Shown piece after piece: positions 7,446 through 14,392 of a stretch of DNA of 18,548 bases (positions within the stretch are counted from its first letter, which is position 1; each line of letters opens with the position of its first letter). The notes under the pieces are model-generated. The model worked only from the letters and a program-made list of their open reading frames with translations, was not told the DNA's origin and searched no databases. Source of the DNA: CAVPDE01 sp964580575 (GTDB taxonomy: Bacteria; Desulfobacterota; DSM-4660; Desulfatiglandales; HGW-15); contig CAZOLJ010000086.1 in the NCBI GenBank assembly GCA_964580575.1, positions 1-18,548 on the forward strand. The letters run 5' to 3'. The position numbers were made by a program, and so were the translations under genes.

Positions 7446-8402
7446 ATGAAGCGAAAAACAGTGCAGATAGGCATAGGAATTCTGACATGCAGTTTTCTCT
7501 GCTCACCAATCATTATCTCTTGGACCTTTCCAAAGGAGGTCTGTGCGATGGAGTCAAAAGGGGATCGTGAACTGATCATTGAATCTGTTAATGGCGTTGC
7601 AATGTGCGCCGACCGGCACCAGTGGGCGGCGTGCCATTTCTATTTTGTCGATGAACCTTTCATTGACTGCAGCTCTCTGAGCGGACAACAGGGCAGCAAA
7701 GTCAAAGCCGATGATCTCATCAAAGGCTGGAGCTCTTTTCTGCCGAGGTTCAAGTTTACACAACACTTCATGACCAATCATGACGTAAAAGTCACTGGAG
7801 ATGCGGCTATCTGCCGTTCCTATGTGCATGCCATTCACTTTTTGCTTTATGCAGAGGGCGGCGAGTTTTGGGGAGTTTATGGAACCTATGACCATGAATT
7901 GGTGAGGACCCCCTCAGGCTGGAAAGTCTCAAAGATGACCTTTCATCTACTCTACCAGGAAGGGAACAAAAACCTCCCTGCGTTGACTGCTAAAGTCCCC
8001 AATGAAAGGAAGGAGACTTTTGTCAGTGAAGGTGACAAGCTTGCTGGCAAGCTCTTTATCCCCGCCGATTACAAAGAAAAGGACAGAATACCGGCCATCA
8101 TCGTTGTCGGCTCTTGGATCACTGTCAAAGAGCAGATGGCGAGCACCTATGGCAAGAAGCTTGCTGCCGAGGGCTTTGCCACACTCGTTTTCGACTTCCG
8201 AGGATATGGAGAGAGCGGTGGAGAGCCTCGACAGTTTGAGTCACCACAGAGGAAGATCCAGGACATAAAGAATGCGGTTACCTTCTTGCGAACCGTGCCG
8301 ATGGTTGATCCTGACAGGATAGGGGGATTAGGCATTTGCGCTGGCTCAGGCTATATGTCATGGGTATGCTTGAATCGCCGCCTGATCGCCAATTCGCAAT
8401 AA
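7446..8402 (+). pseudogene. SnoaL-like domain fused to a truncated alpha/beta hydrolase
   Basis: Residues 1-35 look like a signal peptide. Residues about 40-165 form a SnoaL_4-type domain (ADRHQWAACHFYFVDE, VKVTGDAAICRSYVHAIHF, GVYGTYDHELVRTPSGWKVSKM). From about residue 185 an alpha/beta hydrolase of the YcjY/dienelactone-hydrolase-like group begins: KLAGKLFIPADY, PAIIVVGSW, FATLVFDFRGYGESGGEPR, then the nucleophile elbow GLGICAGSGY. The protein then diverges and stops within 17 residues, so the acid and His of the triad and about 120 expected residues are missing. This looks like a 3' deletion by rearrangement near 8360. AAGGAGG at 7431-7437 is ideally placed for ATG 7446. A second strong site (AAAGGAGGT, 7532-7540) serves an in-frame ATG at 7548 that would give a form without the signal peptide. 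Confidence 0.7.
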
Positions 8403-8589
8403 TTCGGTATTGTGATCGTAAGTAGCGCTCCAATTGCTTCAAAGAAGACAGATCTGAACCCCCGGAGACAATGATTCTAAGGTACAAGAAGCATCAGGAA
8501 TTCTTTTGTACAATTTCTGAAGAATGTCTTTTCCCCTTGCCTTGGGCGACCCAGCAAAATTGTAGAGGATGATGACCCGCTGTGCCGGT
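8403..8589. other. Intergenic junction between truncated hydrolase and abiE
   Basis: This 187-base stretch lies between two convergent genes. It contains stops in all frames and no recognisable domain or clear terminator. It probably contains the breakpoint debris of the hydrolase deletion. Confidence 0.4.
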
Positions 8590-9492
8590 TCACACCCAAG
8601 GGTCTGGTGCTGTCCAGGTCTTGGAGATTGGCATACCGGAGGATATGGCTGCGAGAATCGGCGTGAGAAAACCGTTTACCACAGTCACCACTTCCCTGAA
8701 AAAGGCGGGAGCGTGATGCTGTGGGAGTCTTTTTCTAAAGGCCATCCACTGCGTCTCCTTGGCTTCTATGAAAGTCCCACTGAACGCCTCGATTGAAGTA
8801 GGCAGTTCCGTGCCCCGACGTTGAAAGGTTAACCGGATAGCTTCGGCCAGCCTTGCTCCACTAAAATCGAACTGCCGAGACAAGGCCCAGATGTCATAGA
8901 AATCCTTCATCCGGCTGTTCAGGGCACCCAGTTTGACCATAGCTTCAAATTTCTCCGCTATTGTACTCTCGCGGCTATAGCAAAGCAGTCGCGGTGCCGA
9001 GAAATTTAGCATGGCCGGGAAATCCATTCTTTCCGGCTCAGGATACACTACGTCTCCGAAGCCGATATCGATCTGCATGTGGATTCTCGCCCTCTCCAGC
9101 AGCCCCAGGAAACGGATCCTTATCCCCTCGTAATCGGCATCTTCGGTGATGCGTTCGGCATGAATGGAATCGGCCTCAAAGGTAAGCCCATCCGGTTCCA
9201 CATTCATGACCAAGATGTCTCGGATCTGTGAGACAATCTCAGATTCCTTGTTACTCGTCCTCCCCAGCATGTCGATGTCCATGGTCGGCCGGAGTTCAGG
9301 CAACTGCCAAGCTCTCAGCATCAAAGCGCCCTTGAGGATGAATCTGTCGCCGTGACGGGATTGCGACAGCCGGTAGAGGAATCGCTCCATTGCATAATAT
9401 TGAAGGATTTCGCCAAAAGGCCGCTTGTCCCTCTTGGCGCGATTGAGAAGTCGATCGCGCACGGACGCCGAAAGGTTCTTTGGAGAGTTCAT
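8590..9492 (-). CDS. abiEii: AbiEii-type nucleotidyltransferase toxin
   Basis: This is the toxin of the type IV toxin-antitoxin/abortive-infection system AbiE, a cytoplasmic nucleotidyltransferase whose activity halts growth, typically during phage infection. The 300-residue length is normal. The polymerase-beta-like active site is intact: LKGALML at 53-59 and RPTMDID at 68-74 with the D-x-D metal ligands D72 and D74. Later family motifs are also present: STIAEKFEAMVKLG, then SRMKDFYDIWALS. Its ATG overlaps the antitoxin stop by four bases (9489-9492), so the two are one operon on the minus strand, opposite to the flanking genes. No damage is visible, in contrast to most neighbours, consistent with a module that is selected for or recently acquired. 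Confidence 0.88.
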   Translation of the reverse strand: MNSPKNLSASVRDRLLNRAKRDKRPFGEILQYYAMERFLYRLSQSRHGDRFILKGALMLRAWQLPELRPTMDIDMLGRTSNKESEIVSQIRDILVMNVEPDGLTFEADSIHAERITEDADYEGIRIRFLGLLERARIHMQIDIGFGDVVYPEPERMDFPAMLNFSAPRLLCYSRESTIAEKFEAMVKLGALNSRMKDFYDIWALSRQFDFSGARLAEAIRLTFQRRGTELPTSIEAFSGTFIEAKETQWMAFRKRLPQHHAPAFFREVVTVVNGFLTPILAAISSGMPISKTWTAPDPWV

Positions 9493-10082
9493 AGTACCCC
9501 TTCCAGGTACGGCCGCATCACCCTCTCGACCCTACAGATTCTGGCATATTGGAGCAGCTTGCCGACGTCGAATTTTCTTCGAGCCTTGTAGAGTCTCAGT
9601 GCTTCCAGTACCACATCCATTCCGACCTTGTTGCGAAATTTGAAGCAGTCGGCCAGCGTTTTCTCGGGGTTGTAGACCTTGACCGGCACGTCATCGATCC
9701 GGTGCTCCTCGATACCGGATTGGTACGCTGCATTCGAGAATTTGTGAACCCGAATGGGCGGGTAATCGAGCAAAGGCATCCGTGTGTCTCTTCGCACTGC
9801 AACGGAGACATCATGGGGAATTTGTGTTGTGATGTCATGATAATACAGTGCGGAAACCAGACAAATCACCGCGCTAGGGAAGCGAAGGCTCACCGTGACA
9901 AGGTCAGGGTTACTAATCGGAGGCAGTTCGACCAGGCGATAGATGCCTCTGCTCACCTGTTCTATCACACCGTTGTTCTTGAGCGAGTAGAGGGTATATC
10001 GTGTGATCCCGCGGGCGACGGCCTCACTCATACGAAGGCGTCCGCCATGCGTTCGGAAGATTTCTTCAGGTGACTTTTTCAT
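9489..10082 (-). CDS. abiEi: AbiEi-type antitoxin/autorepressor
   Basis: This is the antitoxin of the AbiE pair. AbiEi proteins have an N-terminal winged helix that binds inverted repeats in their own promoter and a C-terminal domain needed for antitoxicity. Visible here are the winged-helix region (FRTHGGRLRMSEAVARGI, then SRGIYRL) and the C-terminal family pattern (VKVYNPEKTLADCFKFRNKVGMDVVLEALR). I start the gene at 10082 (197 residues) instead of the longer open frame to 10157 because GGAGG lies six bases before this ATG (10090-10094) and homology begins with KKSPEEIFRTHGG. It overlaps abiEii by four bases. An 18-base palindrome 25 bases upstream is a good autoregulatory site. Confidence 0.85.
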   Translation of the reverse strand: MKKSPEEIFRTHGGRLRMSEAVARGITRYTLYSLKNNGVIEQVSRGIYRLVELPPISNPDLVTVSLRFPSAVICLVSALYYHDITTQIPHDVSVAVRRDTRMPLLDYPPIRVHKFSNAAYQSGIEEHRIDDVPVKVYNPEKTLADCFKFRNKVGMDVVLEALRLYKARRKFDVGKLLQYARICRVERVMRPYLEGVL

Positions 10083-10106
10083 GCTGGGCCTCCAGACAAA
10101 ACGTCC

Positions 10107-10124
10107 CCACTTGTTAATAAGTGG
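10107..10124. promoter_or_regulatory. Palindrome upstream of abiEi, candidate AbiEi operator
   Basis: CCACTT-GTTAAT-AAGTGG is an 18-base palindrome with six perfect outer pairs and a TTAA centre. It overlaps a second inverted repeat, TTGTTA/TAACAA (10111-10130). It lies 24 bases upstream of the abiEi ATG. AbiEi-type repressors are known to bind inverted repeats at this position; binding here is inferred. Confidence 0.5.
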
Positions 10125-10130
10125 TAACAA

Positions 10131-10404
10131 TATGTCTGAATTCAATCTCGGAATCAAGTGGGATTGTCGTGGGGTCCATCCTCAGGCGAGACAAAAATCT
10201 CCTACGCGGGATTCACCCGGCTCATCCGGGAACTTCATCTCCCCCGCGATATCAAAACCATCCTCACCCTCTGAAAGATAGGGGACTGCATCCATCGCCG
10301 CCTATTTGGGCACTGATCTTGCGTGCATCCTATGACTCCGCCCCAGGGTTTATTCAAACGATCCGGATGAATATCTGCCCAGCACTCGGAAATCGAAAAA
10401 AAAC
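10131..10404. other. Divergent intergenic region without a recognisable gene
   Basis: This stretch separates the divergent abiE operon and the GntR-type gene. One short frame (about 10184-10271, ending in RELHLPRDIKTILTL) reads like protein, but I recognise no family and it has no start. A small hairpin CCCGG-ctcat-CCGGG lies near 10218-10232. Nothing else is identifiable. Confidence 0.4.
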
Positions 10405-10433
10405 TTGACAAAGCTCAAATGGTACTGTAATTA
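10405..10433 (+). promoter_or_regulatory. Promoter of the GntR-type gene with AT-rich operator-like repeats
   Basis: A consensus -35 TTGACA (10405-10410) is followed after 17 bases by TAATTA (10428-10433). Immediately downstream lie ATTAAT repeats, including ATTAAT-aaata-ATTAAT and a near-palindrome TTAATAATCATTAA. This is a plausible site for autoregulation by the adjacent GntR-type protein. Confidence 0.5.
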
Positions 10434-10499
10434 ATAATCATTAATAAATAATTAATAATTTTTAATTTCCAAATACCTCAATAAAGGCCGAGAAAGATC

Positions 10500-11195
10500 A
10501 TGCGCAATAACCTAACTAATTTACTAAAAAATCGCTCTCAAGGGTACTACAAAGCAGATGTGCTAGCGGCTTCAGCTTTAAGGGAAGCGATCATCAAGGG
10601 AGCGCTCTCTCCAGGTGAGGAAATCGATGAGGAAATGGTTGCGAAGAATCTAAATCTCAGCCGAACTCCAGTTCGCCAAGCCATAGCCATCTTGGAGGCA
10701 GAGGGCCTTGTTAAGCGTCCTATCAGAAAGGGGGCCATCGTTACAGAGCTTACCCGCAAAGATATAGAGGAGCTTTACCACATCCGAGCATATTTGGAAG
10801 GTTTGGCCATTAAGCAAGCTGTTCCAAATTACAATGAAGAACATCTGAAAAGGCTGAATGATTGCCTGAGCCAGCTGGAAGACGGCAATGGGGATGCAAA
10901 CACTTATTTGGATCTCAACAACCGCTTTCACTCTTTGCTCTACGAACCCTGCGAATGGGATCGTCTGCTCCAGCTCGTCGCCCAGCTTCGCAATAATGCA
11001 GCACGATACATGGTGCTGGCACGGGAGTTTATCATCAAGAATTCTCATTCCAGGGTTCCCCATGAAAGAATCCTGAGGGTCTGCGAAAGCGGAAACGCAG
11101 AGGAAGCCGAAAGAATCATTCGCCAGCACATTCTGGCCGCCATGTCCATCCTGCTCCAGTCATTCGATGAAGGTTTGGCGAAGCCGAATCCATAA
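10500..11195 (+). CDS. GntR-family transcriptional regulator, FCD subfamily
   Basis: A 231-residue repressor/activator of the FadR-C-terminal-domain group. The N-terminal winged helix is clear: ADVLAASALREAIIKGALSPGEEI, MVAKNLNLSRTPVRQAI, LEAEGLVKRPIRKGAIV. The C-terminal helical effector domain begins at DIEELYHIRAYLEGLAI and carries the expected metal-binding histidines in NNRFHSLLYE, VPHERILR and IRQHILAAM. FCD regulators usually sense small organic acids and control catabolic genes nearby. The gene starts 21 bases upstream of a molybdenum-hydroxylase FAD subunit on the same strand, so that enzyme is the likely target. The ATG at 10500 fits the start of the winged helix; the ribosome site (GAGAAAGA) is weak. 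No damage is seen. Confidence 0.88.
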   Translation: MRNNLTNLLKNRSQGYYKADVLAASALREAIIKGALSPGEEIDEEMVAKNLNLSRTPVRQAIAILEAEGLVKRPIRKGAIVTELTRKDIEELYHIRAYLEGLAIKQAVPNYNEEHLKRLNDCLSQLEDGNGDANTYLDLNNRFHSLLYEPCEWDRLLQLVAQLRNNAARYMVLAREFIIKNSHSRVPHERILRVCESGNAEEAERIIRQHILAAMSILLQSFDEGLAKPNP

Positions 11196-11215
11196 GAGTT
11201 TGTGAAGGGATCGCG

Positions 11216-11785
11216 ATGGATTTCATAAACCCTTCAACCCCGAACGAAGTCTGCGACATCCTTGCGAAGCACGGAAAAGGATGTGCGTTGCACGCAGGCG
11301 GAACCGATCTCGTGGTGCAGCTCCGTGAAAAAAGGAGAAATCCGGAACTAATTGCGAACCTGGGCAGTGTTGAGGGGCTCCGTTCGATCAAGATCGCGAA
11401 TTCAGGTTCCCTGTGGATAGGATCCATGGCTTCCCTCTCTGAGGTAGCCGCAGATCCCACGGTGAGAAGCCGCTACCGTGCGCTTTTCCAAGCTGTGCAA
11501 AGCATCGGATCCGTCCAGATTAGAAATAGGGCCACTCTCGTCGGGAACGTCTGCACCGCCTCTCCGGCAGCCGACTCTCTCCCGGCGCTCCTGCTCTTCG
11601 ATGCCATGGTCCACTTGCTGGGTGCGAAAGGCTCCCGCTGCGTTGCCCTTCAGGAGTTTTTGAAAGGACCCGGAGAGGTGTCCCTCGGCGAAGGTGAATT
11701 CGTCTGTGCCATCGAGTTGCCCCACCCTGAAGCGGAATCCGAATCGGCCTATCTAGTGCCCATCCAGAAATGGGTAATGATTTGA
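11216..11785 (+). pseudogene. FAD-binding subunit of a xanthine-dehydrogenase/CO-dehydrogenase-type molybdenum hydroxylase, 3' truncated
   Basis: The protein matches the FAD_binding_5 domain of XdhB/CoxM-type medium subunits, which carry electrons from the iron-sulfur subunit to FAD. Landmarks: the first flavin motif HAGGTDLVVQL near residue 22, NLGSVEGLRSI, and the second motif SVQIRNRATLVGNVCTASP followed by AADSLPALL. Full-length members have about 280-290 residues with a C-terminal CO_deh_flav_C domain. This one stops at 189, switching after ESAYL (about 11756) to an unrelated tail where family members continue with an R/K-rich strand. The large molybdopterin subunit and the 2Fe-2S subunit are absent downstream, so the operon was cut here. 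GAAGGGA precedes the ATG. The breakpoint is about 45 bases from an 18-base direct repeat that borders the cassette-like region. Confidence 0.8.
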
Positions 11786-11799
11786 TTAGATAGTGCTTG

Positions 11800-11817
11800 T
11801 TATGAGGAAACCATATA
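11800..11817 (+). repeat. Direct repeat, copy 1 (TTATGAGGAAACCATATA)
   Basis: This 18-mer matches the 18-mer at 11921 in 17 of 18 positions, in the same orientation, 121 bases apart. It starts just after the truncation point of the FAD-subunit gene. It overlaps GTTATGA (11799-11805), the same heptamer that ends the attC-like site at 13678. Confidence 0.7.
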
Positions 11818-11920
11818 AGATGCTGGCTTCCAAAGAGAAGTAATCTATGTGGTTGACTACACGGAACTTTTCGGAATTTTGACGTTGCGTGTTATCTGGA
11901 AGGGAACCAGAGAACCGCTT

Positions 11921-11938
11921 TTATCAGGAAACCATATA
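11921..11938 (+). repeat. Direct repeat, copy 2 (TTATCAGGAAACCATATA)
   Basis: Second copy of the 18-mer; one mismatch to copy 1. It lies 22 bases before the start of the PD-(D/E)XK-like gene. It may be a pair of regulatory sites for that gene or the scar of an insertion. Confidence 0.7.
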
Positions 11939-11960
11939 GTTATAAGTTCGGATTGAAAAG

Positions 11961-12416
11961 ATGAAGACACCGCAATGGGTCAAAAAGCTTGGTGGGCATG
12001 CCGGGGAACTGTATGTGGCCGCAGAGTTATCGAAGCGGGGCATCCCCAATGCGCTCCTCCCAGAGAACTTTTCTGAAGATGACCTTCTTGCGGGAACGAA
12101 GGAGGGCAAGCGGGTCTGCTTCATCCAGGTGAAAGCATGCCATCCCGATAGATCAAACACATTCATTCTCAAAGAAACAGACGAAAAGTGGACGAATGCC
12201 TCAGAAAATCAATTCGTGGTCTTCGTGTGGCTTGGCTCCCCGAAAAAGAACGAGGGGCCAAGATACTGGATTGCAGGAAAGAAGTCCGTGGGGATAGCAT
12301 GCGTGAAACACTCCGCACACGGAACCCACAACTGGGAGAGGCGATTTTCGCCCAAAGCATTCCCCGAAGAATGGGAGAACAACTGGCAAGAAATTGTCAG
12401 GTATCTTGAGAAATGA
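11961..12416 (+). CDS. PD-(D/E)XK-fold nuclease-like protein
   Basis: A 151-residue protein with the layout of small PD-(D/E)XK nucleases: an opening helix with E16 (HAGELYVAAELSKRG), an acidic motif at D40-D41 (EDDLLAG), and the second-strand motif IQVK with Q56 and K58. The rest (FVVFVWLG, RYWIAGKK) fits the closing strands of restriction-endonuclease-like folds. The target is unknown; related proteins cut DNA in restriction, repair or mobile-element contexts. Its stop overlaps the next start (ATGA at 12413-12416). It is the first gene after the truncated FAD subunit and the two direct repeats. The ribosome site is weak (GATTGAAAAG). The exact family cannot be named without a profile search. 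Confidence 0.65.
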   Translation: MKTPQWVKKLGGHAGELYVAAELSKRGIPNALLPENFSEDDLLAGTKEGKRVCFIQVKACHPDRSNTFILKETDEKWTNASENQFVVFVWLGSPKKNEGPRYWIAGKKSVGIACVKHSAHGTHNWERRFSPKAFPEEWENNWQEIVRYLEK

Positions 12417-12808
12417 GAAATCCGAACCAGCGCTATGCCGCTTTCGATCTTCATGTTACGCGCGTTCTTACACGGCTGGGCTGGCTTAACTACGGATTTC
12501 CTTTTCTCGAAAATACTGAGCTGGAAATGGGTAACAACCCTGGGAATGACAAGAACTATCTATTTCTACATAGACTCTTTGTTTTACTTTCAGAGATGAC
12601 GAAAGGAGAGTACACGCCGGTGGATCTGGACAGGGTCCTTTGGCACTTGGGTAAATCCATATGTGGAGCAAAAAGCGGGTGTCAGTTTTGCCCTATCACG
12701 GCTGGTTGTCCTACTGGAAGGCATAGAATCACCAAGGATAAAAGGGCCATCTCACAACCGCATGAACCGGATCGTGTCTCTTGCGGGCCACTCCGGGTTA
12801 TGCATTAG
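12413..12808 (+). pseudogene. C-terminal half of an HhH-GPD/endonuclease III-like iron-sulfur DNA glycosylase
   Basis: The segment FDLHVTRVLTRLGW matches the region around the catalytic Asp (D12 here) of endonuclease III/MutY-type glycosylases. Four cysteines (84, 90, 93, 99; spacing C-x5-C-x2-C-x5-C) form the terminal 4Fe-4S cluster motif, close to the usual C-x6-C-x2-C-x5-C. The helix-hairpin-helix that normally precedes the catalytic Asp is missing; the frame begins only 11 residues before it. After the last Cys a 30-residue tail looks unrelated. It is therefore either a truncated gene or a minimal protein acting with the overlapping PD-(D/E)XK-like partner. The four-base overlap argues that the pair is co-translated. 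Ordinary function as a glycosylase is unlikely without the HhH motif. Confidence 0.55.
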
Positions 12809-12823
12809 GCTAATCGAAAACAC

Positions 12824-13627
12824 ATGAAGCTTTCTGACCTGCACCAGTTTGAGCGATTTCGCAATGACAATAGCGTGAAAGTTCTCCGCCACAAAGATTC
12901 CCGATGGAATCTCTGGGAGCTACGAAACAATGGCCGTTTCGGTCATTATCAAAATGGGCAGTCATGGGATGTATTCGGGAGTGCCCGTTACGTAATCAGC
13001 TTCATTGCGGAACGAAACAGATATGCCAAGTTTGTCGGAGTCTGGGAGGTAATTTCAAAACACAAGAAGAAAACCAAAGGTTACCGCTACAAAACGAAGG
13101 AGCTTCCAGGCTTTAAAGAGCTGGAGGGTCGGTTAATTGTTCGGTGGGGAGAAGGAACAAGGTCTTGGGCGCAATGGCTACACCGTCAAGGCGACAAAGA
13201 CATCGTCGAACTTCTCCCGCCCAACCACGTAATGGATTTTCCTGGTCACTATAACTTCACGCTCTCTTACGACCAACTCACCACGATGGTTACCAACCCA
13301 GATTCAAATCGTGAGTGGCAAAGAATGTTGTCATCCGTTAGCGGGGTTTACGTTCTGCTAGATCAGCGAACTGGTAAACAATACGTGGGAAGTGCCTATG
13401 GCGCTGGAGGAATCTGGGCCAGATGGAGAACCTATGTTAAATCGCCGTCTGGCGGAAATATCCTTCTGAAGGAGCTTCTTGAGAAAAGTCCGTCTCGATA
13501 CAAGCACTTTCAGTTTTCAATTTTGCGTGTGCTTGAACCCAGCGCAACGAAAGACGAAGTCATTGACCAAGAAGTTCTTACGAAGAGAAAACTAGGAAGC
13601 AGAGCCTTTGGACTCAACAGCAATTAG
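12824..13627 (+). CDS. GIY-YIG nuclease family protein
   Basis: A 267-residue protein. Residues 1-160 form an N-terminal domain I do not recognise. The C-terminal 95 residues are a GIY-YIG nuclease domain: SGVYVLLD (GVY, 174-176), YVGS (187-189), the catalytic Arg R200 in GIWARW, and the catalytic Glu E250 in QEVLTKRKLGSRAFGLN. All key residues are present, so the enzyme should be able to cut DNA. Related stand-alone proteins are common in accessory regions; their role is mostly unknown. The start has no clear ribosome site and follows the glycosylase fragment by 15 bases. Its TAG stop is at 13625-13627 and its last base is the first base of an attC-like site, the typical arrangement of an integron gene cassette. 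Confidence 0.78.
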   Translation: MKLSDLHQFERFRNDNSVKVLRHKDSRWNLWELRNNGRFGHYQNGQSWDVFGSARYVISFIAERNRYAKFVGVWEVISKHKKKTKGYRYKTKELPGFKELEGRLIVRWGEGTRSWAQWLHRQGDKDIVELLPPNHVMDFPGHYNFTLSYDQLTTMVTNPDSNREWQRMLSSVSGVYVLLDQRTGKQYVGSAYGAGGIWARWRTYVKSPSGGNILLKELLEKSPSRYKHFQFSILRVLEPSATKDEVIDQEVLTKRKLGSRAFGLNSN

Positions 13628-13684
13628 CCTGACAACCGGTTCCACGCGACCGGCTACGCCAGCGCGTGAACCGGGGCGTTATGA
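13627..13684 (+). other. attC-like integron recombination site (site A)
   Basis: The 58-base site begins GCCTGACAA, one base from the RYYYAAC-type R'' box of many attC sites (GCCTAACAA). It ends GGCGTTATGA with the invariant GTT at 13678-13680. The inner arms CCGGTTC-CACGCG and CGCGTGAACCGG pair perfectly except for one extra C in the left arm, as expected for the extrahelical base of an L'' box. Length, end motifs, bulge and position directly after a stop codon all fit attC. The R'' GAC (for AAC) and the last bases of R' (GTTATGA, not strict GTTRRRY) deviate. Confidence 0.6.
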
Positions 13685-13830
13685 TTTGAAGTTGTAAGCT
13701 CTTGCCAGATAACCCACACTTTCGCTTTCCACTACGATACGCGAACTTGCACTCGGGCGGGGGATTTGATGATCAAGATTTCAACATCATGCTCGGATTC
13801 CGGGTCCGTTTCGAAATCGCAACCGGTCCG
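13678..13830 (+). repeat. Dispersed repeat, copy A
   Basis: The copy begins at the GTT of attC-like site A. The first 35 bases align with copy B (GTTA-GA-TTGA-GTTG-TAA, CTTGCC, AACCC). CGATAC at 13735 is followed 54 bases later by ATGCTC at 13789, and GGATTCCGGGTC continues the match to copies B and C. Confidence 0.6.
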
Positions 13831-14191
13831 CTTCCTATCCGCGCAATATAGAATTGGTAAGTCACGACCTCATGACTTCTTGTGGCTTGAACCGCTCCTT
13901 CTTTCCCCGGGAGGGGGAATGAGTTGCTGGTTTTCCAAATATCTGGTAAGATTCCAAGCTAGATTCGAGACAGCTTCTCCAGAACAATTCCGGCGTACCT
14001 CCTTGACGGTGCTGAGTGAATTATGCGGAAATCATGTAAGGTGAGCGAACATGGGGACAATCGCGCATGGAGAACCAGGACGAACAATAGCGTGAACTCG
14101 GACACCCAACAACGCCGTCCTCTGTTGGGCGCCTGTCACGCTGGACCTTAGCTACAGAGCATATTTATTATTCGCGTATGGAGGTGAACTA
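13831..14191. other. Cassette-like stretch without a recognisable gene
   Basis: The region between dispersed repeat A and the antitoxin gene holds an open frame (13766-14044) that overlaps the repeat and shows no recognisable domain. It also holds nested inverted repeats AGCGTGA (14089-14095)/TCACGCT (14136-14142) around CCCAACA/TGTTGGG. If site A and the compact site at 14104-14130 are both attC sites, this would be a gene-less cassette. Confidence 0.35.
14104..14130 (+). other. Compact RYYYAAC...GTTRRRY element, possibly a collapsed attC
   Basis: ACCCAAC (14104-14110) and GTTGGGC (14124-14130) match the R'' and R' consensus of integron sites exactly and are each other's complement over CCCAAC/GTTGGG. 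They are only 27 bases apart end to end, far below the usual minimum near 57, so the L boxes and loop are missing. An outer inverted repeat AGCGTGA/TCACGCT flanks the core. It may be a deleted attC or a simple hairpin. Confidence 0.3.
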
Positions 14192-14392
14192 GTGACGAGA
14201 ATCGAAGAAATAAAGAATGCGGTTGTCTCGTTGCCTGTAAATGAGTACCGCAAGTTCAGGGACTGGTTTCTCGAACGTGACTGGGAGGAATGGGACAAAC
14301 AGATCGAAGCCGACTCCGAGTCAGGGAAATTGGACTTTCTCGTAAAGGAAGCAATGGACGAGAAGAGCCGAGGCAAGTTGAGGGAACTGTGA
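14192..14392 (+). CDS. Antitoxin of a RelB/addiction-module type
   Basis: A 66-residue protein with the pattern of small proteins that precede RelE/ParE toxins: MTRIEEIKNAVVSLPVNEYRKFRDWFLERDWEEWDKQI. The N-terminal half forms a short helical motif and the charged C-terminal tail would bind the toxin. The start is a GTG at 14192 with a strong GGAGGT (14180-14185) seven bases upstream. Its TGA overlaps the toxin GTG by four bases (GTGA at 14389-14392). Antitoxins of this kind usually repress their own operon together with the toxin. The two genes lie between two attC-like sites, so they look like one gene cassette. Confidence 0.75.
   Translation: MTRIEEIKNAVVSLPVNEYRKFRDWFLERDWEEWDKQIEADSESGKLDFLVKEAMDEKSRGKLREL

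Noticed and set aside
8278..8487. Minus-strand open frame of 69 codons after the hydrolase
   Set aside because: It lies mostly over the hydrolase end and shows no known motif.
12751..12803. Possible attC ending at GTTATGC between the glycosylase fragment and the GIY-YIG gene
   Set aside because: The right box is acceptable, but the left box is poor and the arms pair in only about half of positions, so I could not separate it from chance.
13766..14044. Open frame of 92 codons in the cassette-like stretch
   Set aside because: It overlaps the dispersed repeat, has no ribosome site and matches nothing I know.
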